Shown one piece after another: positions 11,823 through 22,893 of a stretch of DNA of 53,818 nucleotides. The translations under genes and the position numbers were made by a program. The notes beneath the pieces were generated by a model, which was not told the DNA's origin, did not search any database, and saw only the letters and a program-made list of their open reading frames with translations. Positions within the stretch are counted from its first letter, which is position 1. Every line of letters starts with the position of its first letter. The DNA is taken from the NCBI GenBank assembly GCA_945787735.1, contig CALZIQ010000007.1:1-53818 (forward strand). The letters run 5' to 3'. This stretch comes from an uncultured Chromatiaceae bacterium (GTDB lineage Bacteria; Pseudomonadota; Gammaproteobacteria; Tenderiales; Tenderiaceae).

Positions 11823-12083
11823 TTAATCCGCGCCCGGTTCACGCTGCCCTTCAATGAACACTACACGATAACCGCGCTTTGCCTGGGCATCGCGTGTACG
11901 CATCATGGCGATCTCTGCCTCATCGTAGCCAGGATAGTGCTCGCGCTTTAAGCGTCCACTACTGCCTTGGAAGCCCCATTCCTTCACCAGCGTCCAGCCC
12001 TCCAACAGGTCAGGCTGTAGAAACAGATGATAGAAGCGCGGCGGCTTGTCCTCGATAGCGGGTATTTGCATGTAGATACGCAT
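11823..12083 (-). CDS. Small WGR-domain protein
   Basis: 86 residues from the ATG at 12083; an in-frame extension to 12179 adds residues unlike the family. Nearly all of it is one WGR domain, with the signature WGFQGSSGR preceded by a strand pair (RFYHLFLQPDLLEGWTLVKE) and followed by the DEAE-type helix. In other proteins this domain occurs next to PARP, MoxR-associated or DNA-ligase-like modules and is thought to bind nucleic acid. Stand-alone versions are usually annotated as hypothetical. It sits between dgt and damX on the same strand, an insertion into an otherwise conserved order. No partner enzyme is adjacent. Confidence 0.8.
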   Translation of the reverse strand: MRIYMQIPAIEDKPPRFYHLFLQPDLLEGWTLVKEWGFQGSSGRLKREHYPGYDEAEIAMMRTRDAQAKRGYRVVFIEGQREPGAD

Positions 12084-12256
12084 CAGGACTGGCTTTGGCA
12101 ACCTCTGGTTAAGTCTGGGCGAAAAAGATTGAGATTCAAAATGTTCAAATTCGAGGCGCAAACTGCACGTAATAGCCATCGAATGCGAAGATTTGCAACA
12201 AAGAAGTTGGATATTTTGAACTCAAAATTTTCGTACATGAATTGATCAGAGGTTCC

Positions 12257-13420
12257 CTATGTTAATGCCGACGGCGCGAAGATTCTGTCATGCTCGATGA
12301 TGGCATAACGATCGGTCATTCCGGCGATATAGTCAGCAACGACACGGGCGCGGCCCTGCTCGCCAGATATTGATTCAAGCTTTTTGCTTTGTTTTTGCTG
12401 CTCTGGTGGCAGCATGGCGGAATCATCCATGAAAGCGCCAAACAGATTGCGGATAACAAGCCCCGCCTTGTTGCTCATGCGCTTGACGCGATAATGTTTA
12501 TAAAGCTGCTTGCGCAGAAACTGTTTCAGCTGCAGGTTTAACTCTCTCATTTCATCACTAAAACAAACCATCGGCTTATCCAGCAACCTGATTTCATCTA
12601 TGGATACCGGCTGATGGTTTTGAAGGTTGTTTTTTGTATTGTTGATTAGATCAGAGACCTGGTCATTGATCATTCGACGGATGATTTCGTGCACCATACG
12701 CCGGCCAGCGATTGATGGATAAAGTTGTTTTACAGTGTCGTGCTGCCTTTTGAACAAATCGATTTCAGTAAGCTGATCCACATCGATCAAGCCTGCTCGC
12801 AACCCATCATCAACATCGTGATTGTTGTAGGCAATCTCATCGGCCAGGTTGGCCAGTTGCGCCTCGAGCCCGGGTTGTGCTCGTTTCAGAAAGCGCTCGC
12901 CGATCTGCGCAAGCTCGCGCGCTTTTTCCAGACTGCAATGCTTAAGGATGCCTTCGCGGGTTTCAAAGGTGAGATTCAGACCGGAAAAATCCGCATATTT
13001 TTCTTCCAGTTCATCCACCACACGCAAGGACTGCAGGTTGTGCTCAAAGCCGCCATAATCGCGCATGCATTCGTTGAGGATATCCTGACCGGCATGGCCA
13101 AAAGGGGTGTGGCCCAGGTCATGGGCTAGGGCGATGGCTTCGGTCAGGTCTTCATTTAATTGCAGTGCGCGTGCAATGGATCGGCCAATCTGAGCTACTT
13201 CGATGGAGTGAGTCAGGCGTGTGCGAAACATGTCACCCTCGTGATTCACAAACACCTGTGTTTTATATTCAAGCCGGCGAAAGGCGGATGAGTGAACGAT
13301 GCGGTCGCGGTCGCGCTGGTATTCACTGCGAAACTGCGGTGCAGGCTCGGCGATCACTCTGCCGCGGGATTGTTCAGGATGTGCGGCGTAAGCTGCTAGT
13401 GTGCTGTTGGTCTCAGACAT
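12257..13420 (-). CDS. dgt: Deoxyguanosinetriphosphate triphosphohydrolase-like protein
   Basis: 387 residues, the short dGTPase-like class (E. coli Dgt is about 505). The HD metal-binding motifs are visible: [18 protein letters not shown] supplies the first His, [15 protein letters not shown] the HD pair, and [18 protein letters not shown] a later Asp. The family hydrolyses dNTPs to deoxynucleosides and tripolyphosphate in the cytosol. The gene follows aroB by about 20 bases and is probably co-transcribed. The precise dNTP preference cannot be read from sequence. Confidence 0.93.
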   Translation of the reverse strand: MSETNSTLAAYAAHPEQSRGRVIAEPAPQFRSEYQRDRDRIVHSSAFRRLEYKTQVFVNHEGDMFRTRLTHSIEVAQIGRSIARALQLNEDLTEAIALAHDLGHTPFGHAGQDILNECMRDYGGFEHNLQSLRVVDELEEKYADFSGLNLTFETREGILKHCSLEKARELAQIGERFLKRAQPGLEAQLANLADEIAYNNHDVDDGLRAGLIDVDQLTEIDLFKRQHDTVKQLYPSIAGRRMVHEIIRRMINDQVSDLINNTKNNLQNHQPVSIDEIRLLDKPMVCFSDEMRELNLQLKQFLRKQLYKHYRVKRMSNKAGLVIRNLFGAFMDDSAMLPPEQQKQSKKLESISGEQGRARVVADYIAGMTDRYAIIEHDRIFAPSALT

Positions 13421-13440
13421 CCTTTTCTATTCTCCGTCGA

Positions 13441-14517
13441 TCAGGCCTGGCATTGAGCCAAGGTTTGGTCGAGCAAGGCCGCATCGAAATGGTCGGTGAC
13501 CACAGCATCACCCAGGGATTTCAACAACACTAACCTAATACGGCCGTCCTGTACTTTTTTATCCACCGCCATCAGCTGTTTCATTTTCTCCGGGTCGATG
13601 GCCGGGCCCTTCACTGGCAAGTTCGCACGGGTCAGCAAATCTTCAACATGGGCGACATCTGTTTGACTGATCCAGCCAAGCCGGCAAGATAAATCCGCTG
13701 CCATGTACATGCCGGCGGCAACCGCCTCGCCATGCAGCCAGGCACCATAACCCATACCCGTTTCAATGGCATGGCCAAAGGTATGGCCAAGATTCAGTAG
13801 GGCACGCTGGCCATGCTCCAGCTCATCTGCCGCGACCACTTCTGCCTTGTTACGACAGGACTGTTCGATGGCATAGATCAACGCATCTGTATCGCGCGCA
13901 ACCAGAGCTTCCATATTCTGCTCTAACCAGACCAGGAACACCTTATCCCTTATCAACCCATATTTAATCACTTCGGCAATGCCTGCACTGAGTTGCCGGT
14001 CATCCAGCGTGTTCAACACACTAGTGTCGGCAATGACACAGCCAGGCTGATAAAATGCACCGATCATGTTCTTGCCAAAGGGGTGGTTCACCGCTGTTTT
14101 GCCACCGACGGAGGAATCCACCTGGGCCAATAAGGTGGTGGGGATCTGAATAAAGGGCACACCACGCTGATAACAGGCAGCGGCAAAACCTGCCATGTCA
14201 CCAACCACACCTCCACCCAAAGCGATAATAGTCACCTGGCGGCTGAAGCGTTTTTCCAACAAGGCGGTGAAGACTGTATTGAGATGTTCCAGCGTTTTGT
14301 ATTGCTCGCCGTCCGGCAGGATCACCGCCTCGGCGCGGCGCCCTTCTAGAGTAGTCATAAGCGCATCGAGATAAAGTGGCGCAACCGTCTCGTTGCTAAC
14401 CACCATCACCTCGCTACCAGCAAGATAAGGCTGAATTAGCTCTTTTTTCTCTAACAGATTTTCGCCTATAAAAATGGGGTAACTTCTATCACCCAAGGCT
14501 ACATCAAGTGTAATCAT
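13441..14517 (-). CDS. aroB: 3-dehydroquinate synthase
   Basis: 358 residues, normal length. It converts DAHP to 3-dehydroquinate in the shikimate pathway, using NAD and a divalent metal. Visible are the NAD-binding [19 protein letters not shown] segment, the [20 protein letters not shown] signature and metal-ligand His residues in [12 protein letters not shown] and WLHGEAV. It lies 12 bases downstream of aroK on the same strand, the classic aroKB pair. Confidence 0.97.
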   Translation of the reverse strand: MITLDVALGDRSYPIFIGENLLEKKELIQPYLAGSEVMVVSNETVAPLYLDALMTTLEGRRAEAVILPDGEQYKTLEHLNTVFTALLEKRFSRQVTIIALGGGVVGDMAGFAAACYQRGVPFIQIPTTLLAQVDSSVGGKTAVNHPFGKNMIGAFYQPGCVIADTSVLNTLDDRQLSAGIAEVIKYGLIRDKVFLVWLEQNMEALVARDTDALIYAIEQSCRNKAEVVAADELEHGQRALLNLGHTFGHAIETGMGYGAWLHGEAVAAGMYMAADLSCRLGWISQTDVAHVEDLLTRANLPVKGPAIDPEKMKQLMAVDKKVQDGRIRLVLLKSLGDAVVTDHFDAALLDQTLAQCQA

Positions 14518-14529
14518 CTAGTTACTCAG

Positions 14530-15087
14530 TCAGTTTATTTCTTGTTCACCCAGTACACCCAGGCGTTTCAAGTGACTCACCAGTTTACGCACCACCATAC
14601 GAACATTTTCGTCACCAGTCTCCATCACAACATCAGCAACCTCTCTGTATAAAGGATCACGTTGCGCCAGTAGTTCATTGATTTTTGCCATAGGGTTTTC
14701 AGTCTGGAGCAAGGGGCGATTGCGATCTCGCGACGTGCGCTTAAACAACTGCTCTGCCGTAGCGTGCAAGTAAACCACCAGACCACGTCCAATCAAGACA
14801 CGGCGGTTATCCTCATCCAGCACCACGCCACCTCCAGTTGCAAGCACCAGATGCCGTTGCTGTGTCAGCTCTTCGATAATATCTTTCTCGCGCTTGCGAA
14901 ATCCGGCCTCGCCTTCAACGTCGAATATTATAGGTATCTTCACGCCAGTGCGCGCGACAATTTCATGGTCGCTATCGAGGAAATCCCAGCCAAGACTCTT
15001 TGCCAGCTGTTTGCCTATCGTGGTTTTACCTGCACCCATCGGGCCGACAATAAAAATGTTTTGGGGTTTTGCCGATGGGTATGTCAT
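14530..15087 (-). CDS. aroK: Shikimate kinase
   Basis: 185 residues. It phosphorylates shikimate with ATP. The P-loop GPMGAGKTTIGKQLA is near residues 15-29, the shikimate-binding Asp in FLDSDHEI follows, then the FRKREKDII segment and the GGGVVL loop (about residues 80-86). It starts the aroK-aroB-dgt group just after the terminator that closes the pil operon, so it is likely to have its own promoter within 15088-15160. Confidence 0.96.
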   Translation of the reverse strand: MTYPSAKPQNIFIVGPMGAGKTTIGKQLAKSLGWDFLDSDHEIVARTGVKIPIIFDVEGEAGFRKREKDIIEELTQQRHLVLATGGGVVLDEDNRRVLIGRGLVVYLHATAEQLFKRTSRDRNRPLLQTENPMAKINELLAQRDPLYREVADVVMETGDENVRMVVRKLVSHLKRLGVLGEQEIN

Positions 15088-15161
15088 AAAATTTGCGCCA
15101 TTTGCTTTGTCTTGAAAGCAAATTTAACAAAAAACAGCCTCAGACAGTTAATTCGGACAAT

Positions 15162-15194
15162 AAAAAAGGGGCCATGAGCGTGCTCATGGCCCCC
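15162..15194 (-). terminator. Rho-independent terminator of the pilMNOPQ operon
   Basis: A perfect 12-base stem, GGGGCCATGAGC (15168-15179) with GCTCATGGCCCC (15182-15193). On the minus strand it is followed by six U (A run 15162-15167). It lies between the pilQ stop and aroK, separating the pilus transcript from aroKB. Confidence 0.93.
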
Positions 15195-15207
15195 GATAAG
15201 GCTGAGG

Positions 15208-17367
15208 TTAATTGAAGGAGAGACCTTCTTTGATGATCTTAGGTGTCACGAAAACCAGCAGCTCTTCCTTGTCATCCTGCTTGGTTGTATTTCGGAATAA
15301 AATGCCAATCAAGGGCAGATCACCCAGAAACGGCACCTTGGACACATTGTCGTTGGTGGCCTGTTCATAGACTCCACCAAGCACAATCGTTTCACCATTC
15401 TCAACCAACACCTGAGTGTTAATCTCACGGGTATTGATACTCGGAATATTCTGGAATACCTGCCCTACACTGTCTTTATTCACAGTCAAATCCATGATAA
15501 TACGATCATCCGGGGTAATCTGCGGTGTTACCCGCAAGCTCAGAACGGCCTTCTTGAACGAGATCGTTGTCGCGCCGGAAGATGAAGACTCCTCATAAGG
15601 AATCTCTACACCCTGTTCGATAAAGGCCTCTTTCTGGTTGGCGGTGATGACACGGGGAGATGAAACCACCTCACCTTGGCCTTCAGCCTGCATGGCCGAC
15701 AATTCCAAATCTACATTGGTGCCGAAGGGAAGTTTGACAAAACCTAAGGCAAATGAGCCCGCAGCACCAACTACAGGTAAATTGACGTTTAAACGGCCAG
15801 GTGCGGTGAGCGTATCATTGTTCACCAATTCGTCTGTCGCTTCGAGCGTGCCACTGAACTGGGCACCATCCCCTGTTGTACCGGCACCCAACGAATCACG
15901 TGATACACCAAAGCGGGCCCCCACGTCTTTGCCATAGGTACTATTCGCAATCACAATTCGCGACTCTATCAACACTTGTCTAACAGGGATGTCCAGCTTG
16001 GTTATCAACTTGTGGATCTCTTCAAGAGACGCAGCAGTATCCTGTACCAGCAAAGTATTGGTTCTGGCATCAATGGTCACACTGCCACGAGCCGACAACA
16101 ACGAGTTGGTCTCTCCCTTTAACAAACCAGCTATATCATCTGCCTTGGCATAGTTAATCTGAAGCATTTCTGAGTAAAGGGGCTCGAGTTCCTTGATCTG
16201 CTGCTTAGCCTCCAGATCAGCCTTTTCACGCGCGGCAATCTCTTCCGCCGGGGCGATGAGCATTAGGTTACCTGTTTTTCTTACCCCCAGACCTTTTGTT
16301 TTAAGAATGATGTCCAACGCCTGGTCCCAGGGCACATTCTGCAGGCGCAGTGTAACGCTACCCTCTACAGTATCGCTGGTCACCAGATTCATACCGGTAA
16401 AATCTGCGATCAACTGCAACACGGCACGCACTTCGATATTCTGAAAATTAAGCGACAGGCGCTCACCAGTGAAGGCGCTTTCATCACCCTGACGCCGCAA
16501 CTCTTCAAGGGTGGGCTCAACTGATTTCTTAATTTCAATGGTCAACAGGTCACCTGATTGAAAGGCCAAATGCTCAAACTTATCTTTGGCACTGATGACC
16601 ATTCGCACGTTATTGCCTTGGCGGAAGGTATCGACCATTGTCACCGGTGTAGCAAAATCAACCACATCAAGTCGCTGCTCGAGCTCTTGTGGCAGACTAG
16701 TATCGATAAAATCCAACGCCAATTTACCACCCCGTTCCTGGATGTTGACGCTTGTGGCGGCATCCGACAAGGAAATCAGGATACGTCCTTCTCCGTCATC
16801 ACCACGACGAAAATCCACGTTTCTAATGGCATGGCTGGCTGAGATTTCACGCGAGGTAAAAACTGTGGGGTCTTTATCGATAGGCGGCGATGCCACTGAC
16901 ATAGTCGATCCGACACTGTCAAGGATCACATATACATCGCTACCTTCCACGCGGGTTTCATATGGCACCAAGCGCACTAGATTCAGTACCACACGAGTTC
17001 TACCTCTTGCCTCGACCGCACTCACGCTCCTCGCCACACCTACACCTACCTGGGTGGTTCTTTGCTCTAGCTGATTGCTAGTGTCGGCAAAGTCAAGCGC
17101 AATTCGGGCGGGATTATCAATTGTGAAGCTAAGGGGCTCAGCAGCAGGTTTTTCCATGGAAAACTTTATCTGCACTCGATTTCCAGGCAGGCTGGAGACA
17201 TCTATTGCGTTGAGCGCATTTTCCGAGCCTGATTCCTGGGCGCCTACCTGAGCCACAGACAAACCTGCCAATACACACACTGCTAACATATAATGCAGTG
17301 CTCTGATGTGGCCCAAAAAGCCTCTCGTTCTCATCACTTTTTCGCCCATTTTAACGATTCGCCTCAT
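15208..17367 (-). CDS. pilQ: Type IV pilus secretin
   Basis: About 719 residues; ATG at 17367 is taken as start, with a TTG at 17373 and an ATG at 17349 possible. PilQ forms the outer-membrane ring through which the pilus passes. After a signal peptide (hydrophobic LHYMLAVCVLAGLSVAQVGA) there are two AMIN-type beta domains, a secretin/TonB short N-terminal domain (FQNIEVRAVLQLIADFTGMN), an N1 domain and the secretin barrel. The barrel shows conserved RVITANQKEAFIEQG and the VPFLGDLPLIGILFRN motif near the C-terminus. It is the last gene of pilMNOPQ and is followed by a strong terminator. Confidence 0.97.
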   Translation of the reverse strand: MRRIVKMGEKVMRTRGFLGHIRALHYMLAVCVLAGLSVAQVGAQESGSENALNAIDVSSLPGNRVQIKFSMEKPAAEPLSFTIDNPARIALDFADTSNQLEQRTTQVGVGVARSVSAVEARGRTRVVLNLVRLVPYETRVEGSDVYVILDSVGSTMSVASPPIDKDPTVFTSREISASHAIRNVDFRRGDDGEGRILISLSDAATSVNIQERGGKLALDFIDTSLPQELEQRLDVVDFATPVTMVDTFRQGNNVRMVISAKDKFEHLAFQSGDLLTIEIKKSVEPTLEELRRQGDESAFTGERLSLNFQNIEVRAVLQLIADFTGMNLVTSDTVEGSVTLRLQNVPWDQALDIILKTKGLGVRKTGNLMLIAPAEEIAAREKADLEAKQQIKELEPLYSEMLQINYAKADDIAGLLKGETNSLLSARGSVTIDARTNTLLVQDTAASLEEIHKLITKLDIPVRQVLIESRIVIANSTYGKDVGARFGVSRDSLGAGTTGDGAQFSGTLEATDELVNNDTLTAPGRLNVNLPVVGAAGSFALGFVKLPFGTNVDLELSAMQAEGQGEVVSSPRVITANQKEAFIEQGVEIPYEESSSSGATTISFKKAVLSLRVTPQITPDDRIIMDLTVNKDSVGQVFQNIPSINTREINTQVLVENGETIVLGGVYEQATNDNVSKVPFLGDLPLIGILFRNTTKQDDKEELLVFVTPKIIKEGLSFN

Positions 17368-17388
17368 TATCAATATTCCGCCCAGGGG

Positions 17389-17949
17389 TCATTCCACTAT
17401 TGCCAGAGATGCAGGACGTCGTACCCATGACCCTAATCCATCTGGCACAATCTCAATCAAATCTATCTTATCCGGGCTTACAGTAACCACCTGGCCATAG
17501 TTCTGCCCCAAATAGTTGCCCTCAACGATTCTGGAGACAAGTCCGTCTGGCGAATGCACTAAAGCAGAACTCTGTCCATCTCGTTCCATCGTGCCAACCA
17601 TACGAAGTGTATCCAGAGGAAAGGACTCCAGCGGCTCGCGCCGACGGCCTAAATCAGGCTGTAAACCACCACCTTGACTGGACTGCTGATCCGCTCTCGC
17701 CGCCATAGCGGCCTTGGCTTCCCATGAAACAAACGGGTCACCATAGTCATCCACCGAATATGAAAAACTTTCTACAGGCACGAACTCCGGTAACGGCTCT
17801 ATTCTGCCTTTACTGGTGGCCTTGACCTCATTGATATATGCTCTCAAATCTTCGAATTCGTTGCTGCTACATCCTGAAAGAGCCAACATCGTAACAATGA
17901 TTGATAGATAGCGTTTGGCCCCTTGTTGCGCCCCCCATAAACTGCTCAT
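17389..17949 (-). CDS. pilP: Type IV pilus assembly lipoprotein
   Basis: 186 residues. A lipobox LSGC places the lipidated Cys at residue 27. The C-terminal half forms the small beta-sandwich typical of PilP (around LRMVGTMERDGQSSALVHSP and RIVEGNYLGQNYGQV), which links PilN/PilO in the inner membrane to the PilQ ring. Its start overlaps the pilO stop by four bases (ATGA), so translation is coupled. Confidence 0.95.
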   Translation of the reverse strand: MSSLWGAQQGAKRYLSIIVTMLALSGCSSNEFEDLRAYINEVKATSKGRIEPLPEFVPVESFSYSVDDYGDPFVSWEAKAAMAARADQQSSQGGGLQPDLGRRREPLESFPLDTLRMVGTMERDGQSSALVHSPDGLVSRIVEGNYLGQNYGQVVTVSPDKIDLIEIVPDGLGSWVRRPASLAIVE

Positions 17950-18539
17950 TTCCCATCCTCCAGGTAGCGATAGGTCTTGGCGGTTGTGGACATCGTCAAT
18001 GTGTCGTCTTTGCTTGCGATGGAGATGTCATGCAATGTCACGATACGTGGTAATGCAGCCACATCACTGACAAAATTGCCAAAATCATGATAAACACCTG
18101 TCACTTTCACATCTATCGGCAATTCGGCATAAAATTCTGCCGGTTTTTCAGCCAGCGGCTTGAACAGTTCAAACTCCAGCCCATTACCAAGCCCAGCCTG
18201 GGAGATATCCACCAACAGTTCCGCCACTTCGGTCTTACTGGGCAATTGGCGCAACATAGCGCCGAATGATCGCTCCATCTCTGCCATTTGTTGTTTATAG
18301 GCATCCAGATTTACGGCTTTAAGCTGCTTTGCTTTGAAGGTATCCTTCAATTCACTTTCTTTCGTCTTGGCCTTTTCCAGTTCGGTCAACTGATGCTGTG
18401 TGTCAAACCAGTACCCTGCACCCAGCACGGCCAAACAAACCGCTATGATCGCCACTGTCTTGACCGCAAGCGGCCAGGAACCAGGGTCATTAGGGTCCAG
18501 GCCCTTAAACTGTTCAAAATCAAAGTTTTTCAGGTTCAT
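17946..18539 (-). CDS. pilO: Type IV pilus inner-membrane alignment protein
   Basis: 197 residues. A short cytoplasmic N-terminus, one membrane helix (about residues 27-46), a coiled coil (LTELEKAKTKESELKDTFKA) and a periplasmic ferredoxin-like domain that pairs with PilN. Overlaps pilN and pilP by four bases each. Assigned from both order and topology. Confidence 0.95.
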   Translation of the reverse strand: MNLKNFDFEQFKGLDPNDPGSWPLAVKTVAIIAVCLAVLGAGYWFDTQHQLTELEKAKTKESELKDTFKAKQLKAVNLDAYKQQMAEMERSFGAMLRQLPSKTEVAELLVDISQAGLGNGLEFELFKPLAEKPAEFYAELPIDVKVTGVYHDFGNFVSDVAALPRIVTLHDISIASKDDTLTMSTTAKTYRYLEDGK

Positions 18540-19113
18540 TTGCCTTTTTCCACATTCCCACTATCAGCATCTTCTGGAGTTAACTGATTAACCTGAAGAG
18601 TGAACTTGCTGGATCTGCTCCCATCCTTTTCCTGTACTTGAATGACTTCAAGCTTGGGGTTACTGAACCAGTCCGACTCATCTAGATTTCGCATGAAGGC
18701 TGAAACACGCGCATTTGACTGCGCCAATCCATCAAGTGTTAACTGCTCACCTTTTTGATCCACTTTGGTCAGAAAAAGCCCGTCGGGAATTGCCCTGACC
18801 AACTTATCCAGCATATGCACCACCATCGGGCGACGGGTTTGCAAATCCTGGATAACATTCATACGGTTGAGCAATTGTTTCTTCTGTGTCTCGAGCTCCT
18901 GGATCTCCTTGATCTTGTCTTCAACCTGAGCAATCTCACTTTCAACGAAGCTGTTGCGGGAATTTTGATGCTCTATCAAGCCGCTGACATGGACATGCAC
19001 GTATCCCACAATAGCCAGCATCAAAAAAACCGCTCCACCGATAACTGAGACAAACTGGCGCTTACGCTCCTTGCGTAGCACCTCCCTCCATGGCAATAAA
19101 TTGATGCGCGTCA

Positions 19114-19114
<1 letters not shown>
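18536..19114 (-). CDS. pilN: Type IV pilus inner-membrane protein
   Basis: 192 residues. The N-terminal INLLPWRE motif is the conserved segment that docks into the cytoplasmic PilM. One membrane helix (about 24-45), a coiled coil and a periplasmic domain similar to PilO follow. The ATG shares one base with the pilM stop. Confidence 0.96.
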
Positions 19115-20275
<1,161 letters not shown>

Positions 20276-20335
20276 TTTTTGCAAGAATATACTGAAAATG
20301 CTCGATATCTTCATGTAGTATACATCGGAATTAGG

Positions 20336-20366
20336 TTAACAAACCTTAGGGCATCTGCTGTAAAAT
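20336..20366 (+). promoter_or_regulatory. Candidate promoter of the PBP1a gene
   Basis: TTAACA (20336-20341) and TAAAAT (20361-20366) are spaced by 19 bases, upstream of the PBP1a ATG at 20410. The spacing is longer than ideal, so this is tentative. Confidence 0.25.
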
Positions 20367-20409
20367 TGTTGCCACAATCACACTTTACCGCCTTATCTCG
20401 TTTTTTGTC

Positions 20410-22887
20410 ATGAAGTTTATCAGCAAACTGATCCGTAATGTTTTCATAGCCTCACTAGTTTTTGGCCTGCTTGGCCTCATCGCTATTGCCGCCACCTATT
20501 TCTACCTATCGCCTCAGCTCCCCTCGGTCGAAGTTCTACGTGACGTCCGCTTTCAGGTTCCATTGCAGGTTTATACCCGTGACCAACAGCTGATTGCTGA
20601 ATACGGCAGCAAAAAACGTGACCCGCTTAGATTTGAGCAGGTCCCAGACCAAATGATAAATGCCATCCTGGCCGCTGAGGATGACCGCTTCTTCGAGCAT
20701 CCAGGTGTTGACTATCAAGGCATTCTACGCGCTGTCTTCATGCTAATTACCACCGGCGAAAAAACACAGGGCGGTAGCACCATTACCATGCAGGTAGCAC
20801 GTAATTTTTTCCTCAGCAGCGAAAAGACATATTTGCGCAAGATCAACGAAATTTTTCTTTCATTTAAGATTGAGAACGAACTCAGCAAGGAAGAAATCCT
20901 CGAGCTCTACCTGAATAAGATCTACCTGGGCAACCGCGCCTACGGCATTGGTAGTGCCGCCAAAATCTACTATGGTAAGCCACTGGATGAGCTTAATCTG
21001 GCCCAATATGCCATGATCGCAGGGCTGCCCAAGGCACCTTCCAGCTACAATCCAATAGCCAACGCCGAACGCGCCATGCTGCGGCGTGATTACGTGCTCA
21101 GGCGCATGCTTAGCCTCGGCCACATCGACGCTTTCGAATACGAGAGCGCTAAGGCCGAACCCGTCAGCGCAAAACTGAGTCGCGATACCATCGGCCTAGA
21201 GGCACCATATATCGGCGAGATGGTGCGTAGCCACATGTATGAATTGTATGGGGATGACGCCTACACCAATGGCTACAAAGTATTTGTAACCATCGATCCC
21301 AAGCTGCAGCTTGCCGCCCATGATGCCCTGCGAAACAATCTGCTCAATTATGAATATCGCCATGGCTTCCGAGGTCCAATCGAGCAGTTATCAATCACCC
21401 CTGAAACTGACTTTGATGAAGTGCTAAAACACCTTGACGCCCTACCCAGCGTCGGCGGTCTTATCCCCGCCCTTGTCATGCAAACTGAAGAACAAAGCGC
21501 CCAAGCCCTACTTGCCAACGGTGATCAGATCAGCCTGGAATGGCAAGGCCTGTCATGGGCCGCGCGATATCTTGATACAAACTACAAGGGCGCCGCACCC
21601 GCCAGCGCCGCCGATATCACGAAAGCCGGGGACATTATCTATGTCAAGACGCTCGAGACCGGCGCATGGCACTTGGCACAAATTCCCAATGTTGCCGGCG
21701 CCATGATAGCGCTTGACCCCAAAGATGGCGCTATCCTAGCCTTGTCTGGCGGTTTCGACTTTTTCTACAGCAAATTCAATCGCGCCACCCAGGCCAAGCG
21801 CCAACCCGGCTCAAGTTTTAAACCCTTTATCTACTCAAGCGCGCTTGAAAAAGGCTTCAATGCCGCCTCCATCATCAATGATGCACCTGTTGTATTTGAT
21901 GACCCCGGCCTAGAGACTTCATGGCGACCCGAAAATTATAGTGGTCGCATCTATGGGCCAACCCGCATGCGCGAAGCCCTAACCCGATCACGCAATCTGG
22001 TTTCGATACGGCTTCTGCAAGCGATTGGCATCCCCTACGCAATCAACTATGCCAAACGCTTCGGTTTTGACGCCAACAGATTACCGAAAGACCTGTCGCT
22101 GTCATTGGGCAGCGCTTCCGTTACACCACTTGAGGTCGCTGCAGGTTATGCCGTCTTCGCCAATGGTGGTTTTCGTGTACACCCTTATTTCATAGAACGC
22201 ATCGAAGACATCGAAGGCAACATCATTTTTGAGGCCAACGCCGCCATCGCCTGCCTTGAATGTGAAAAACAGGCCCAACTTGATGCGCTAAATACAGAAG
22301 ACTCAAGCACAGAAATGGAAGCAAGCCTTAAATTTGAACCCGAGCTGGAAACAGAGCCAGATACCGGCCCCATTCTGGCAGAACGCGTCATCAGTGCACA
22401 AAATGCCTACCTGATGACCAGTATGATGCGCGATGTCATTCGTCAAGGTACCGCACGCCGCGCCATGCAACTCGGCCGCAATGATCTGGCCGGCAAGACA
22501 GGCACCACCAACGACCAACGCGACGCCTGGTTTGCCGGATTCAACAAACAGCTGGTCGCCATTAGCTGGACTGGCTTTGACGATGGCTCCCCCTTGGGCG
22601 ACAGAGAAACCGGCGGCCGCGCCGCCCTGCCCATGTGGATTGACTTCATGCGCAGCGCCCTGAATGGACAGCCAGAGGTTGACCTGGAACAACCGGAAGG
22701 CTTGATTACCGTGCGCATCGACCCCGCAACCGGACTGCTCGCCTCACCCAGTCAGCGTGATGCAATTTTTGAAATCTTTCGTCGTGATCACGTTCCGCAA
22801 CGGCAAGCACCGGACATAGACGAATCGATTACAACAACGCCGGATAGCGAAAACAACGGCGAGTCAACACCACAACTGTTGTTCTAA
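20410..22887 (+). CDS. mrcA: Penicillin-binding protein 1A (bifunctional glycosyltransferase/transpeptidase)
   Basis: 825 residues. It polymerises lipid II and cross-links peptidoglycan in the periplasm while anchored by one N-terminal membrane helix (about 12-34). The GT51 domain shows the catalytic Glu in AAEDDRFFEHPG, plus GGSTITMQVARN and the ELYLNKIYLGNRAYG segment. An OB-like insert occupies about residues 310-430. The transpeptidase has SSFK (active Ser about residue 468), SRN and KTGTT motifs. Divergence from pilM is typical for ponA/mrcA. No obvious Shine-Dalgarno precedes the ATG. Confidence 0.96.
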   Translation: MKFISKLIRNVFIASLVFGLLGLIAIAATYFYLSPQLPSVEVLRDVRFQVPLQVYTRDQQLIAEYGSKKRDPLRFEQVPDQMINAILAAEDDRFFEHPGVDYQGILRAVFMLITTGEKTQGGSTITMQVARNFFLSSEKTYLRKINEIFLSFKIENELSKEEILELYLNKIYLGNRAYGIGSAAKIYYGKPLDELNLAQYAMIAGLPKAPSSYNPIANAERAMLRRDYVLRRMLSLGHIDAFEYESAKAEPVSAKLSRDTIGLEAPYIGEMVRSHMYELYGDDAYTNGYKVFVTIDPKLQLAAHDALRNNLLNYEYRHGFRGPIEQLSITPETDFDEVLKHLDALPSVGGLIPALVMQTEEQSAQALLANGDQISLEWQGLSWAARYLDTNYKGAAPASAADITKAGDIIYVKTLETGAWHLAQIPNVAGAMIALDPKDGAILALSGGFDFFYSKFNRATQAKRQPGSSFKPFIYSSALEKGFNAASIINDAPVVFDDPGLETSWRPENYSGRIYGPTRMREALTRSRNLVSIRLLQAIGIPYAINYAKRFGFDANRLPKDLSLSLGSASVTPLEVAAGYAVFANGGFRVHPYFIERIEDIEGNIIFEANAAIACLECEKQAQLDALNTEDSSTEMEASLKFEPELETEPDTGPILAERVISAQNAYLMTSMMRDVIRQGTARRAMQLGRNDLAGKTGTTNDQRDAWFAGFNKQLVAISWTGFDDGSPLGDRETGGRAALPMWIDFMRSALNGQPEVDLEQPEGLITVRIDPATGLLASPSQRDAIFEIFRRDHVPQRQAPDIDESITTTPDSENNGESTPQLLF

Positions 22888-22893
22888 AGCAAA

